Numbered from the stretch's first letter, positions 9,811 to 19,371 are shown. The stretch is DNA of 50,754 nucleotides from Actinomycetota bacterium (GCA_005883995.1 VAXB01000028.1:1-50754); one strand, 5' to 3'. A program made the numbers and translations. The notes: generated by a model not told the origin, from the letters alone.

Positions 9811-11302
9811 CGCGAAGCGCATACGAGCTGCGCGCGGTGCCCGGAGCGAGCCGAACGTCGACATAGACGTAGACGCCGCGCACGCCGCTGCTGTGGGCGG
9901 TGGCCGTGTCCGCCTGTTTGCCGGGGCGCGCGCTCGACGCGAGCGGCCTCGATTCGAGCGTGCGGGCGCCGGCAGGGAGGATGCGCAGGTCGACCGCGCC
10001 GCCGCTCGTCCGCGCTGTCAGCGTCCCGTGCGCGGGCAGGTACGCGCGGTAGAGGTCTCGTGGGTCCTCGTAGCGGTCGAGGCGCGCCGCGAGCGTGCCG
10101 ACGCGGTGCGACGGCCTCACGATCGCCGGCTGCCCACCCGCGAAGAGGCCCTTGGGCGACACCTGCTCGATGTCGTCGTTCGGCTCCTGTGGATCGCGCG
10201 CGGGCGCGGGGAAGTCGAGCGCCGACGGGATGTCGAGCAGGCCAAATCCCGTTGCGTCGTCGTAGCCCGACGGACCGATGTCTTGCGCCGAGAACCGCAT
10301 CACGTCGAAGAGCTGCGTGTTGTCGAGGTCGGGGCGCGACGTCCACACCCATGTCGCGGCGCCCGCGACCATCGGCGACGAGAAGCTCGTCCCGGCCGCG
10401 AAGATGTAACCGCTCGCATCGTCCGCGACAGGCTCCGCGACCTTGATCCGCGCCCCGGGCGCCGCGAGATCGGCGAAGTGCGAGCGGCTCGAGAACGAGG
10501 TCACGGCGTTCCGCTCGTTCGTCGCCGCGACCGTGAGGACGTGCGGGTACGACGCCGGATAGGTGATGGGGTTCCCCTCGAGTCCTCCGTTCCCCGCCGA
10601 GACGACGACGAGCGATCCCCGCCGGTACGCGTAAAGGATGGCGTCCTCGATCAGCGGGTCGGGCACGTCGCCGCCGAAGCTGAGGTTGATGACGCCGGGG
10701 CCGTGAAGAGCGGCGTCGGTGATCCCGCGGACCGCGGCAGAAGTCGTGATGAAGCCGAACGGGCTCGCATCCCAGCTCCGCAGCACGGCCTGCGGGTAGA
10801 CGCCGGCGAGGCCGCGCCCGTTGATCGGCGCCCCGATCACGGATGCGACCTCCGTGCCGTGGTCGTCGTCCTCGAGCGTCGTCGTCTGCGGGTTGAGCGT
10901 CTGCGTGTTCGGGCGGGATGCGAACTCCTCGTGCGACATGTCGAGGCCGGAGTCGACGATCGTGATCGGCTTCCCCGGCCCGGGTGCCGGCACCGTGTCG
11001 GCACCGATCGCGCTCCGCCACCACTCGTCGCCCGCGAGCGGCTCGTCGAGGGCCGTCGCCGAAGAGCTGAGAAGCCGGTCCGGCTCAGCCCGCACGATTG
11101 CGCCGGTTCGCCGCAGCCGCGGCAGCGCGTGCGAGGGGACGCTCCAGATGCGGAGGACCGGCGAGACGGCGGACCCGCCGGCGGCACGGAGGCTTCTCGC
11201 CGCGCCGGGGCGCGCCTGGACGAGCGTGGCTCCGGCCGAGGGCGCCGCCGCCAGGACGGATGCGGCCGCGAGGACGAGGAAGGCCGGGCGAGTCAGGCTC
11301 AG
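9788..11302 (-). CDS. S8 family serine peptidase (subtilisin-like), secreted
   Basis: Triad motifs IVDSGLD, DDHGTEVAS, GTSFSSPMVAGAA. The track ORF starts at 11095 (GTG), but the open frame continues in phase to 11302 and encodes a signal peptide (LTRPAFLVLAAASVLAAAPSAGA). Confidence 0.85.
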   Translation of the reverse strand: MSLTRPAFLVLAAASVLAAAPSAGATLVQARPGAARSLRAAGGSAVSPVLRIWSVPSHALPRLRRTGAIVRAEPDRLLSSSATALDEPLAGDEWWRSAIGADTVPAPGPGKPITIVDSGLDMSHEEFASRPNTQTLNPQTTTLEDDDHGTEVASVIGAPINGRGLAGVYPQAVLRSWDASPFGFITTSAAVRGITDAALHGPGVINLSFGGDVPDPLIEDAILYAYRRGSLVVVSAGNGGLEGNPITYPASYPHVLTVAATNERNAVTSFSSRSHFADLAAPGARIKVAEPVADDASGYIFAAGTSFSSPMVAGAATWVWTSRPDLDNTQLFDVMRFSAQDIGPSGYDDATGFGLLDIPSALDFPAPARDPQEPNDDIEQVSPKGLFAGGQPAIVRPSHRVGTLAARLDRYEDPRDLYRAYLPAHGTLTARTSGGAVDLRILPAGARTLESRPLASSARPGKQADTATAHSSGVRGVYVYVDVRLAPGTARSSYALRVTSAARP

Positions 11303-11331
11303 ATCCTACCGTGGGGCTCTAAGGTTGGCCG

Positions 11332-11802
11332 GTGGCGCGGGCCTTCGTCGGGATCGGGTCGAACCTCGGCGACCGGGGATCGGCGCTCGAGCAGGCCGTC
11401 GACGCGATCGGCGCACTTCCGGCGACCACGGTGACCCGCGTGTCCAGCATCCGGGAGACCGATGCGGTCGGTCTCGTCGACCAGCCGAGGTTCTTGAACG
11501 GCGCCGTCGAGCTCGAGACGGGCCTCGCGCCGGAGGCGCTGCTCGCCGCGCTGCTTGCCGCCGAGCAGGCGCTCGGCCGCGACCGCGCCGGCGTGCCGAA
11601 AGGTGGTCCGCGGACGATCGACCTCGACCTCCTGCTCTATGACGACCGCCGGATCGACCGCTCGGAGCTGGAGATTCCGCACCCGAGGCTCCACGAACGG
11701 CGTTTCGTTCTGGAGCCGCTCGCCGAGCTCGACCCGGACCTCGAAGTCCCTGGAAAAGGAGCGGTCCAGACCCTGCTCGCGAGGCTAGACTCAGGCTCAT
11801 GA
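11332..11802 (+). CDS. folK: 2-amino-4-hydroxy-6-hydroxymethyldihydropteridine pyrophosphokinase
   Basis: AFVGIGSNLGDR, RTIDLDLLLYDD, HPRLHERRFVLEPLAEL. Confidence 0.95.
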   Translation: MARAFVGIGSNLGDRGSALEQAVDAIGALPATTVTRVSSIRETDAVGLVDQPRFLNGAVELETGLAPEALLAALLAAEQALGRDRAGVPKGGPRTIDLDLLLYDDRRIDRSELEIPHPRLHERRFVLEPLAELDPDLEVPGKGAVQTLLARLDSGS

Positions 11803-12164
11803 GCCACCTCGACGAGCTCGACGAGTTCGAGGCGGAGCTCGAGCTTCGCCTCAAGAAGGAGTACACGGCGGTCTTCGGGCTGTTCCGCTACTGCGTCCTC
11901 ACGCAAGACGCGACGTACCTCTGCAACAAGCTCGAGCTGACGCAGATCTCGCAGCCCGCGTACCCGTTCTTCCACCTGAAGATGGAAGACGTCTGGGTTT
12001 GGGACAAGAACCGGCCGACGCGCATCATCCCGCGCGCCGAGGCGTGGACATCCAGCGACGTCACCGTCGAGGAACTACGCGCCGAGGGAGACGAGCCGAG
12101 ACTCACCGCCGAAGCACTCGCCGAGAAGATCGGTGAGAGCACGTCGTCGGACGACGACATCTAG
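11799..12164 (+). CDS. DUF2469 family protein
   Basis: Resembles actinobacterial DUF2469 (M. tuberculosis Rv2901c type): FEAELELRLKKEYTAVFGLFRYCV...DVWVWDKNRPTRII. Confidence 0.75.
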   Translation: MSHLDELDEFEAELELRLKKEYTAVFGLFRYCVLTQDATYLCNKLELTQISQPAYPFFHLKMEDVWVWDKNRPTRIIPRAEAWTSSDVTVEELRAEGDEPRLTAEALAEKIGESTSSDDDI

Positions 12165-12210
12165 CAGGGCCGCGCGCGCCGGCCAACGCTGAAGCGCGCT
12201 GTACGCTCGC

Positions 12211-12963
12211 GTGATGCTGCTCGCCGTCGACGTCGGCAATACGCAGACTGTTCTCGGCACGTATGACGAAGCGACGCTGACGCAGCACTGGCGTGTGTCG
12301 ACCGAGCGCACGCGCTCGGGTGACGAGCTCGGTGCGCTCTATCGAAGCTTCCTCGATTTCGCAACCGTCTCCGGCGTTTGTCTCTCGTCGACCGTCCCGC
12401 AGCTCTCGCGTTCGTACGCGGAATTCGCCGAGCGGTACGTCGACGGGGAGTACCTCGAGGTCGGCCCGGGCGTGAAGACGGGGATTCCGATCAGGTACGA
12501 CGACCCGCGCGAAGTCGGGCCCGACCGGATCGCCAACGCAGTCGCCGCTGACGATCGTTACGGCGCCCCGTGCATCGTCGTCGACTTCGGGACGTCGACG
12601 AACTTCGACGTCGTCTCGGCCGACGCGGAGTACGTCGGCGGAGTCCTCGCGCCGGGGATCGAGATCTCGATGGATGCGCTGTTCGAGCGGGCAGCACGGT
12701 TGCGGAAGGTCGACTTCGTCGAGCCGGAGACGGTGATCGGCAAGAACACGGTTGCGAGCCTGCAGGCCGGGCTCGTGTACGGCTTCGCCGGCCAGGTGGA
12801 CGGCATCGTCGCCGCGATTCGCCGCGAGTTGGGCGTCGGGGCGCAGACGGTCGCAACGGGGGGCCTCGCGGACCTGATCGCGCCGCACGCCGAAACGATC
12901 GACCGGGTTGACGCGTTCCTGACGCTCGAGGGCCTTCGCCTGATCTGGGTGCGCAACCGCTGA
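12211..12963 (+). CDS. coaX: Type III pantothenate kinase
   Basis: LLAVDVGNTQTVLG, VVDFGTSTNFDVVS, PGIEISMDALFERAARLRKVDF. Confidence 0.94.
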   Translation: MMLLAVDVGNTQTVLGTYDEATLTQHWRVSTERTRSGDELGALYRSFLDFATVSGVCLSSTVPQLSRSYAEFAERYVDGEYLEVGPGVKTGIPIRYDDPREVGPDRIANAVAADDRYGAPCIVVDFGTSTNFDVVSADAEYVGGVLAPGIEISMDALFERAARLRKVDFVEPETVIGKNTVASLQAGLVYGFAGQVDGIVAAIRRELGVGAQTVATGGLADLIAPHAETIDRVDAFLTLEGLRLIWVRNR

Positions 12964-12968
12964 TCGGC

Positions 12969-12998
12969 GCCTTCGCGCGGTCCATTGGGCGCGAAGGC
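12969..12998 (+). terminator. Hairpin downstream of coaX, candidate terminator lacking a U-tract
   Basis: Perfect 10-bp stem GCCTTCGCGC/GCGCGAAGGC with 10-nt loop, starting 6 nt after the coaX stop. Confidence 0.5.
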
Positions 12999-13055
12999 AG
13001 CCGAAGGGCGGCGGAAGCCGCCTCTTCCGGCTGACGCGTACGTCAGGATTGCCGG

Positions 13056-14081
13056 GTGGTGGTTGGCGTCAGCCACGGCGCTGCGGCTGTCCTTGCCGTG
13101 CTCGCAACACTCGTCACCCTGTGGCTGCTCGTGGGCGCCCTGAGGGCGCCGCGTGCCCGCCGTGCCGACTCGCAGCGCGACCGGCGCGACCATCGCGACG
13201 GCGCCGCAGTCCACGGGAATCCGGCCGAGGCTCTTGCGCTCGTCGGCGACGCACTTGCGGCGACCCACAATCCGCGCGCGCTCCTCCCGGTGATTCTCGA
13301 AGTCGTGACCGAGGCGACGGGCGCGCGTGGCGGCCGCGTCATCGAGGCGGGCGAGGTCGTCAGTTGGACGGGGGAGGTCGATCGCCCTGCCACGGCGCTC
13401 GTGCTCGAGCTCGCGGAGACCGAGGAAGGGATGACGGAGCTCGTGCTGTACGCGCCGCCCGACGGCTTCTCGAACGAGACCCGACGGCTGGCGGAATGGC
13501 TCGCATCGCAGGCGTCGATCGCGCTCGAGAACGCGCGTCTGCACCACACAGTGCAGCGCCAGGCGAGCACGGACGAGCTCACCGGGCTCGTCAATCGACG
13601 GAGGTTCCTCGAGGCGCTCGGCGGCGAGATCGTCCGCGCCGGCGCGTTCGAGACGCCGTTGTCGGTCGTGCTCGCCGACCTGGACGACTTCAAGCTCGTC
13701 AACGACCGCTTCGGCCACCATGCGGGCGATGAGGTTCTTCGACGGTTCGCGGAGATGGTCCGCGCGCACCTCCGCGATGTCGACGTTCCGGGGCGGCTCG
13801 GCGGCGAGGAATTCGCGATCATCGTTCCCGAGACCGACGCGACCGGTGCCGAGGCGGTGGCCGAGCGTGTCCGCCGGTCGCTTGCCACGTTACGGGTCGC
13901 GGACGCACCGGAGTTCGTGGTCGCCGCCAGCTTCGGGGTCGCGGAGCACGTCCCGGACGAGGACGGGGATACGCTCCTGCGTCGAGCCGACGACGCCCTC
14001 TACCGCGCCAAGCGCCACGGCAAGAACCGTGTCTCCGTCGACGGCCGGGCCGCGGATGCCGCGTCGTCAGGCGCTGCGTAG
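13056..14081 (+). CDS. Diguanylate cyclase (N-terminal TM, GAF-like region, GGDEF)
   Basis: STDELTGLVNRRRF, LADLDDFKLVNDRFGHHAGDE, LGGEEFAIIVPE; I-site RDVD five residues before GGEEF. Confidence 0.9.
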   Translation: MVVGVSHGAAAVLAVLATLVTLWLLVGALRAPRARRADSQRDRRDHRDGAAVHGNPAEALALVGDALAATHNPRALLPVILEVVTEATGARGGRVIEAGEVVSWTGEVDRPATALVLELAETEEGMTELVLYAPPDGFSNETRRLAEWLASQASIALENARLHHTVQRQASTDELTGLVNRRRFLEALGGEIVRAGAFETPLSVVLADLDDFKLVNDRFGHHAGDEVLRRFAEMVRAHLRDVDVPGRLGGEEFAIIVPETDATGAEAVAERVRRSLATLRVADAPEFVVAASFGVAEHVPDEDGDTLLRRADDALYRAKRHGKNRVSVDGRAADAASSGAA

Positions 14082-14092
14082 ATACTTCGGCC

Positions 14093-14791
14093 GTGCGGAG
14101 CTCTCCTAGCGCTCTCCGTCTCGTCCTGCTCGTCGCGGCGGGGATGGCCTCGGGCTACCTCTGGCGACTCGCGTCCGAGCCGACGCCGCCGCCCGCGGTC
14201 GTCCTCGAGCGCCCGCCCGCGGTCCACTCGCGGAAGACCGTGGTCGCCGCTCCGGCGCGGCGACGGGCCACGAAGTCGCATCCGGCGGCGCCGCGAACCC
14301 GGACGTCGACGCCGCGCGCGGCCCTCGTTGCGACCGCCGTTCCTGTGCGGGCGACCACAGCCGTCCGTCGGACGGGGCCCGTCGGCGGCACGTCCACGCC
14401 GCGCGGCCCGGGGCGGGCGCCGTCGCCGAAAACCGCGCCGTCGCCGACGCCGAAGCCGAGGCCAGGGCCAGCTCCGTTCCCGGCGCCGATTCCAGCACCG
14501 AAGCCTGCGCCCGCCCCGGCTCCGGCGCCCGCCCCGGCGCCGAAGCCCGCGCCGGCCCCGGCACCAAAGCCCGCGCCCGCCCCCGCACCGCCGCCGGTCG
14601 TCACCGAGCGTCCACCGTCGCCGCAGCCGCCGCCCTCGACTCCAACGCCGCCTCCGACGCCGCCGACGCCCACACCGTCGCCGCCGCCGACGACGGATCC
14701 GTCACGTCCGGGGTGGGGCAAGGGCGACCCGAACCACCCGCACGAGGGGCCACCAGGCCAGCCGCACGACGGGTCGGGCGGCCACCACTGA
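14093..14791 (+). CDS. Proline/alanine-rich low-complexity protein with N-terminal TM and His-rich C-terminus
   Basis: Single TM, PAPAPKPAPAP repeats, C-terminal GKGDPNHPHEGPPGQPHDGSGGHH. Confidence 0.6.
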   Translation: MRSSPSALRLVLLVAAGMASGYLWRLASEPTPPPAVVLERPPAVHSRKTVVAAPARRRATKSHPAAPRTRTSTPRAALVATAVPVRATTAVRRTGPVGGTSTPRGPGRAPSPKTAPSPTPKPRPGPAPFPAPIPAPKPAPAPAPAPAPAPKPAPAPAPKPAPAPAPPPVVTERPPSPQPPPSTPTPPPTPPTPTPSPPPTTDPSRPGWGKGDPNHPHEGPPGQPHDGSGGHH

Positions 14792-14798
14792 AGTCGAG

Positions 14799-15863
14799 TC
14801 AGCCGCCGCCGTAGATCGAGATCGGCATCTGGTCGAGCAGGATCTCGTCGGCGGGGTCGGGTAGCTCCGCTTCGAGCCGTTCGACCAGCTCATGGGCGGC
14901 CGGCGCCGCCGCATAGAGCCGCGTCACGACCTCGTCGATCGTCGCGAGCTCCACGAGCTCCTGCTTGAACGGCCGTGGGAACCGGCCGCGTCCGAGATAC
15001 CAGCCGTAGAACTTCTTCAGGAAGCCGGACGCGCGCTGCTCGCCGAGCTCGCGCACCGTCTCGCGGATGAAGAGGATCAGCTCCGCGACGATCTCCTCGC
15101 GCGACGGTGCGGCCGCGACATCGTCGAGGATCTCGCGCAGCGCCCAGGGATTGCCCTGCGCGCCGCGGCCGACCATCACCGCCGCAGCGCCCGTGGTCGC
15201 GAGCACCGTCTGCGCCCGCGCGCGTGACGTCACGTCGCCGGATGCGACGACCGGGACGTCGACCAGCGCAACGAGCTCGGCGGTCAGCGCGTGGTCCGCT
15301 TCTCCGGTGTACATCTGTTTCGCGCTGCGCGGATGCAGCGTCAACGACGCTGCGCCGGCGTCGACAAGTCGCGGCCCCACCTCGAGACAGGTGCGCGAGC
15401 CGTTCTCGAGGCCGCGCCGCATCTTGACGCTGACCGGAATCGAGACTGCGTCCGCCATGGCGGCGACGATCCCGCACGCGCGATCCGGATCGTCGAGGAG
15501 CGTGGCGCCGGCGCCGGTCTTCGTCACCTTCCTGACCGGGCAGCCGAAGTTCACGTCGACGAGGTCTGCGCCGGCGGCCTCGACCATTTTCGCCGCATCG
15601 GCCATCACCGCGGCGTCGGCGCCGAAGATCTGGATCGCAAGCGGGTGCTCGTCTGCTGCGACGCGCAGGTAGCCGAGCGTCCGCTCGTTGCGGTGCTCGA
15701 GCCCGGCGCACGAAACCATCTCCGAGCAGACGAGACCGGCGCCGTAACGGCGGCCCTGCCGCCGGAAGGCTTGCACGCTGACGCCGGCCATCGGAGCCAG
15801 GACGAGACGCGTCGGGATCTCGACGTCGCGGATCCACCAGCTTTCACGGAGATTCACCTGCAC
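14799..15863 (-). CDS. dus: tRNA-dihydrouridine synthase (DusB-like)
   Basis: LAPMAGVSVQAFR, VDVNFGCPVRKVTKTGAGATLL. Confidence 0.93.
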   Translation of the reverse strand: MQVNLRESWWIRDVEIPTRLVLAPMAGVSVQAFRRQGRRYGAGLVCSEMVSCAGLEHRNERTLGYLRVAADEHPLAIQIFGADAAVMADAAKMVEAAGADLVDVNFGCPVRKVTKTGAGATLLDDPDRACGIVAAMADAVSIPVSVKMRRGLENGSRTCLEVGPRLVDAGAASLTLHPRSAKQMYTGEADHALTAELVALVDVPVVASGDVTSRARAQTVLATTGAAAVMVGRGAQGNPWALREILDDVAAAPSREEIVAELILFIRETVRELGEQRASGFLKKFYGWYLGRGRFPRPFKQELVELATIDEVVTRLYAAAPAAHELVERLEAELPDPADEILLDQMPISIYGGG

Positions 15864-15892
15864 AGGGCCCGAAATCCTACCCGCAGTGGTTG

Positions 15893-15921
15893 TTGACGTC
15901 GTCGCGGCGCCTAGCTACCAT
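15893..15921 (+). promoter_or_regulatory. Predicted sigma70-type promoter for greA
   Basis: TTGACG (15893-15898), 17-nt spacer, TACCAT (15916-15921). Confidence 0.6.
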
Positions 15922-15933
15922 TCCCGCCCGCGA

Positions 15934-15958
15934 CGGCGCCTCCAGCGCCGCGTTTTTT
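15934..15958 (+). terminator. Terminator-like hairpin plus T6 in the greA leader
   Basis: CGGCGC-CTCCA-GCGCCG stem followed by CGTTTTTT; lies between the promoter and the greA start. Confidence 0.6.
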
Positions 15959-15980
15959 CGTAAGAAGGGGTGTTGCAGTC

Positions 15981-16454
15981 GTGAAGGAAGTCATCCTCAC
16001 GCCGGAGGGCTACGAGAGGCTGAAGCAGGAGATCGAGGAGCTCTCGACCGTCAGACGCCGCGAGGTAGCGGAACGCATCCGGATCGCGCGCGAGTTCGGC
16101 GACATCGCGGAGAACGCCGAGTACGACGATGCGAAGAACGAGCAGATGCTGCTCGAGCACCGGATCGCGACGCTCGAAGAGCGGCTTCGGGACGCGCGCG
16201 TGATCGACAAGAAGAGCGTGCCGAAGGACGTCGTCTCGGTCGGCTCGCACGTGAAGCTCCGTGACGTCGACGCGAAGAAGACGTTCGAGTACGACATCGT
16301 GGGCTCCGCCGAAGCCAATCCCTCCGACAACAAGCTCTCGAACGAGTCGCCGGTCGGGAAGGCGATCATCGGCAAGAAGAAGGGCGAGACCGTCGAGGTC
16401 GCTGCACCCCGCGGCAAGCTCAAGTTCAAGATTCTCGAGATCAAAGCGGCCTAG
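15981..16454 (+). CDS. greA: Transcription elongation factor GreA
   Basis: ILTPEGYERLKQEIEEL, ARE FGDIAENAEYDDAKNEQ, SNESPVGKAIIGKKKGETVEV. Confidence 0.95.
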   Translation: MKEVILTPEGYERLKQEIEELSTVRRREVAERIRIAREFGDIAENAEYDDAKNEQMLLEHRIATLEERLRDARVIDKKSVPKDVVSVGSHVKLRDVDAKKTFEYDIVGSAEANPSDNKLSNESPVGKAIIGKKKGETVEVAAPRGKLKFKILEIKAA

Positions 16455-16480
16455 TCGCAGGCGCGGGAGCACGGCCCCGC

Positions 16481-17242
16481 GTGATCGATCTCCACTCGCA
16501 CATTCTTCCGGCGCTCGACGACGGCGCGCGCGACATCGTGGCGGCGGTCGACATCGCGCGGGCCGCGGCCGCCGACGGCGTCCGTGCGATCGCCGCGACA
16601 CCACACGTGCGCGACGACTTTCCGACGACGCCGGACGAGATGCGCGCGGCGCTCGCCGACCTCCGCCGCGCGGTCGCCGACGAGGGTCTTGCGATCGACG
16701 TGCTGCCCGGCGGCGAAATCGCGTTGCCGGAAGCAGGAGCACTCGACGAAGCTGCGCTGCGAGCGTTCGGTCTGGCCGGAAACCCCGACGTCCTGTTGGT
16801 CGAGACGCCGTACTACGGATGGCCGCTCGCGTTCGGCGACGTGATCGCGCGGCTCCGACGGTTCGGGATCACGCCGGTGCTCGCGCATCCGGAGCGCAAC
16901 GGCGACGTGCAGGACGACCCGTCTCGCCTGGAGCCGTTCGTCGCCGGCGGGATGCTCGTACAGGTGACGGCGGCGTCGCTCGAGGGGCGCCTCGGCAGAC
17001 GGGCGCTTGCGTGTGCGCAGCGTCTCCTCGAGCTCCGGCTCGTGCACCTGGTCGCAAGCGACGCGCACGCGCCCGAGGTGCGCGCGGCCGGCCTCTCCGG
17101 TGCGCGCCGACGCATCGGCGGCGCCGTCGGCGGCTGGCTGATGGAGGAGGTTCCCCACGCGATCGTCGAGCAGCGGCGAATTCCGGAACGCCCGCCGGCG
17201 CGGCGCGCGCGAGGGCTGTTCGAGCGGAGGCGCGGCCGCTAG
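16481..17242 (+). CDS. CpsB/CapC (YwqE)-like PHP-family tyrosine-protein phosphatase
   Basis: MIDLHSHILPALDDGARD, ATPHV, GGEIALPE, LAHPERN. Confidence 0.85.
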   Translation: MIDLHSHILPALDDGARDIVAAVDIARAAAADGVRAIAATPHVRDDFPTTPDEMRAALADLRRAVADEGLAIDVLPGGEIALPEAGALDEAALRAFGLAGNPDVLLVETPYYGWPLAFGDVIARLRRFGITPVLAHPERNGDVQDDPSRLEPFVAGGMLVQVTAASLEGRLGRRALACAQRLLELRLVHLVASDAHAPEVRAAGLSGARRRIGGAVGGWLMEEVPHAIVEQRRIPERPPARRARGLFERRRGR

Positions 17243-17285
17243 GCTCGCGCGGATGCTGAAGCGCGAACCGCCGGCCGACGGCTAG

Positions 17286-18662
17286 ATGTCGCTCCCGAAG
17301 CGTTTTCCCGGCCGGGAAGAGGTTGCGGCCGTCCGTGCCGACGCGGATGCTCTCGACGCCGGCGCCGAGGGCGCGGACGAACGCCGGGTCGCCGGCCGCG
17401 TCCTCGCGCGACGCGACCTCGGGAAGCTGATGTTTCTCGACCTGGTCGATCGCAGCGGGCGCATCCAGCTACTCGTACGTCCGGACGACGTCGGGGAGGT
17501 TCACCTCGATCTCGGCGACATCGTCGGCGTGTCCGGAGTCGCGACGAAGACGCGTCGCGGCGAGCCGTCGATCGCAGTCCGGAAGCTCGAGCTGCTCGCG
17601 AAGATCCGCGCGCCGCTTCCCGACACGTTCCACGGCATCACCGACGTCGAGCAGCGGTATCGGCGGCGGTACCTCGATCTACTGATGAACGAAGACGCGC
17701 GCGGCGTCGCGCTGATGCGCGCGCGCATGGTGACGGCCGTGCGCGCGTACCTCGACGGCGAGGGGTTCGTCGAGGTCGAGACGCCGATCCTCCAGCCGCG
17801 TTACGGCGGTGGGTTCGCGGAGCCGTTCGTCACCCATTCCGACCACCTCGACCAGGACCTGTATCTGCGGATCGCGGACGAGCTGTACCTGAAGCGGTTG
17901 ATCGTCGGCGGGCTCGAGAAGGTCTACGAGCTCTCGAAGGACTTCCGCAACGAGAACGTCTCCTACAAGCACTCGCCCGAGTTCACGCAGGTCGAGTGGT
18001 ACGAGGCATACGCCGACTACCGCGACACGATGGCGCGCACCGAGCAGCTCGTCGAGCGCGCGGCGCAAGCGGCGGTCGGGACGACGAACGTGACGTTCCG
18101 CGGGCACGACGTCGACCTCGCGGCTCCGTGGGCGCGCGTGTCCTTCGTCGGTGCGCTCGAGGAGAAAGGTGCGTGGTCGCGCGACGAGGCGGAGCTGCGC
18201 GCGAAGCTGGAAGCGGTGCGCGTCGACACATCGCAGGACCGCACGTGGGCGCAGCTCGTCGATCATGCGTATTCGCACTTCGTCGAGCCGGAGCTCGTCC
18301 AACCGACCTTCGTGTACGACTGGCCGATCGAGCTGTCGCCGTTCGCGCGCACGACGGACGACGACGACACGCTCGTCGAGCGCTTCGAGGCAGTCGTGTG
18401 CGGCATGGAGTTCGCGAATGCGTTCAGCGAGCTGAACGACAGCGAGGAACAGGCGCAGCGGTTCGCCATGCAGGCGGCCGAGCGCGCCGCCGGCGCGGCG
18501 GAAGCGGAGGAGGGTGATCCCGATTTCGTCGAGGCGATGTCGTACGGGATGCCGCCGACCGGCGGGTGCGGCGTCGGCATCGACCGGCTCGCGATGGTGC
18601 TGACGGGGAGCGACGCGATCCGCGACGTGATCCTCTTCCCCGCGTTGCGCCGCCGGCCGTGA
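17286..18662 (+). CDS. lysS: Lysyl-tRNA synthetase, class II
   Basis: RYRRRYLDLLMNE, FVEVETPILQP, YLRIADELYLKRLIVGGLEKVYEL, EFTQVEWYEAYADY. Confidence 0.95.
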   Translation: MSLPKRFPGREEVAAVRADADALDAGAEGADERRVAGRVLARRDLGKLMFLDLVDRSGRIQLLVRPDDVGEVHLDLGDIVGVSGVATKTRRGEPSIAVRKLELLAKIRAPLPDTFHGITDVEQRYRRRYLDLLMNEDARGVALMRARMVTAVRAYLDGEGFVEVETPILQPRYGGGFAEPFVTHSDHLDQDLYLRIADELYLKRLIVGGLEKVYELSKDFRNENVSYKHSPEFTQVEWYEAYADYRDTMARTEQLVERAAQAAVGTTNVTFRGHDVDLAAPWARVSFVGALEEKGAWSRDEAELRAKLEAVRVDTSQDRTWAQLVDHAYSHFVEPELVQPTFVYDWPIELSPFARTTDDDDTLVERFEAVVCGMEFANAFSELNDSEEQAQRFAMQAAERAAGAAEAEEGDPDFVEAMSYGMPPTGGCGVGIDRLAMVLTGSDAIRDVILFPALRRRP

Positions 18663-18678
18663 CTGCGCGCCTTGCTCG

Positions 18679-19371
18679 GTGGCTGGAGGCACCGTCCGCA
18701 GACCGACCCGCCGCCGCCTGACGCCGCTCGTCCTCTGCTACCACGCGGTCTCGGACGACTGGCCGCACCGGCTCGCGCTTCCCGCCGACCTGCTGCTGCG
18801 CCAGGTGGACGCGCTGCGGCGGCTGCGGCGGGTGCACGTCACCTTCGACGACGCCTTCCGCAGCATCGTCGACGTCATCCCGGCGTTGCAGGAGCGCGGG
18901 CTGCCCGTGACGATCTTCGTCTGCACCGGCTTCGCCGACGCCGGGGGCGCGCCGCTACTGATCCCCGAGCTCGCGTCCGACGACGACCGCGACGTCGCGG
19001 AGCTTGCGACCTTGACCTGGGACGAGCTGCGGACGCTCGCGTCCTTCGGCGTCGAGATCGCCTCCCATACGGTCACGCACGCGCGGCTGCCGGCGATCGC
19101 CGGCGAGGACCTCTCGCAGGAGCTGGAGGCGTCGAAGCGGCGGCTCGAGGAGGAGCTGGGCGGGCCCTGCGATCGCCTCGCCTACCCGTACGGCCGGTAT
19201 GACGCCCGCGTCCGTGCCGCGGCGCGTGCGGCCGGTTACTCGGAGGCGTTCGCCCTGCGGCGCCTCGCCAGGGATCGGTTTGCCCGGCCTCGCGTCGACC
19301 TGTACCGGCGCCACACGCCGATTCGGGCCCTCGGCCGCGCGGCTTCGTCCCCGTTTTCCCGCTCACGCTAG
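18679..19371 (+). CDS. Polysaccharide deacetylase family protein (NodB-like)
   Basis: LVLCYHAVS, VTFDDAF, ASHTVTHARL, YPYGRYD. Confidence 0.85.
   Translation: MAGGTVRRPTRRRLTPLVLCYHAVSDDWPHRLALPADLLLRQVDALRRLRRVHVTFDDAFRSIVDVIPALQERGLPVTIFVCTGFADAGGAPLLIPELASDDDRDVAELATLTWDELRTLASFGVEIASHTVTHARLPAIAGEDLSQELEASKRRLEEELGGPCDRLAYPYGRYDARVRAAARAAGYSEAFALRRLARDRFARPRVDLYRRHTPIRALGRAASSPFSRSR

Noticed and set aside
9677-11434. 585-aa ORF across folB, S8 protease and folK
   Set aside because: Overlaps three recognisable genes; Arg-rich composition indicates a spurious frame.
14155-14721. Gly/Ala-rich minus-strand ORF
   Set aside because: Antisense of the PAPAPKP low-complexity coding region.
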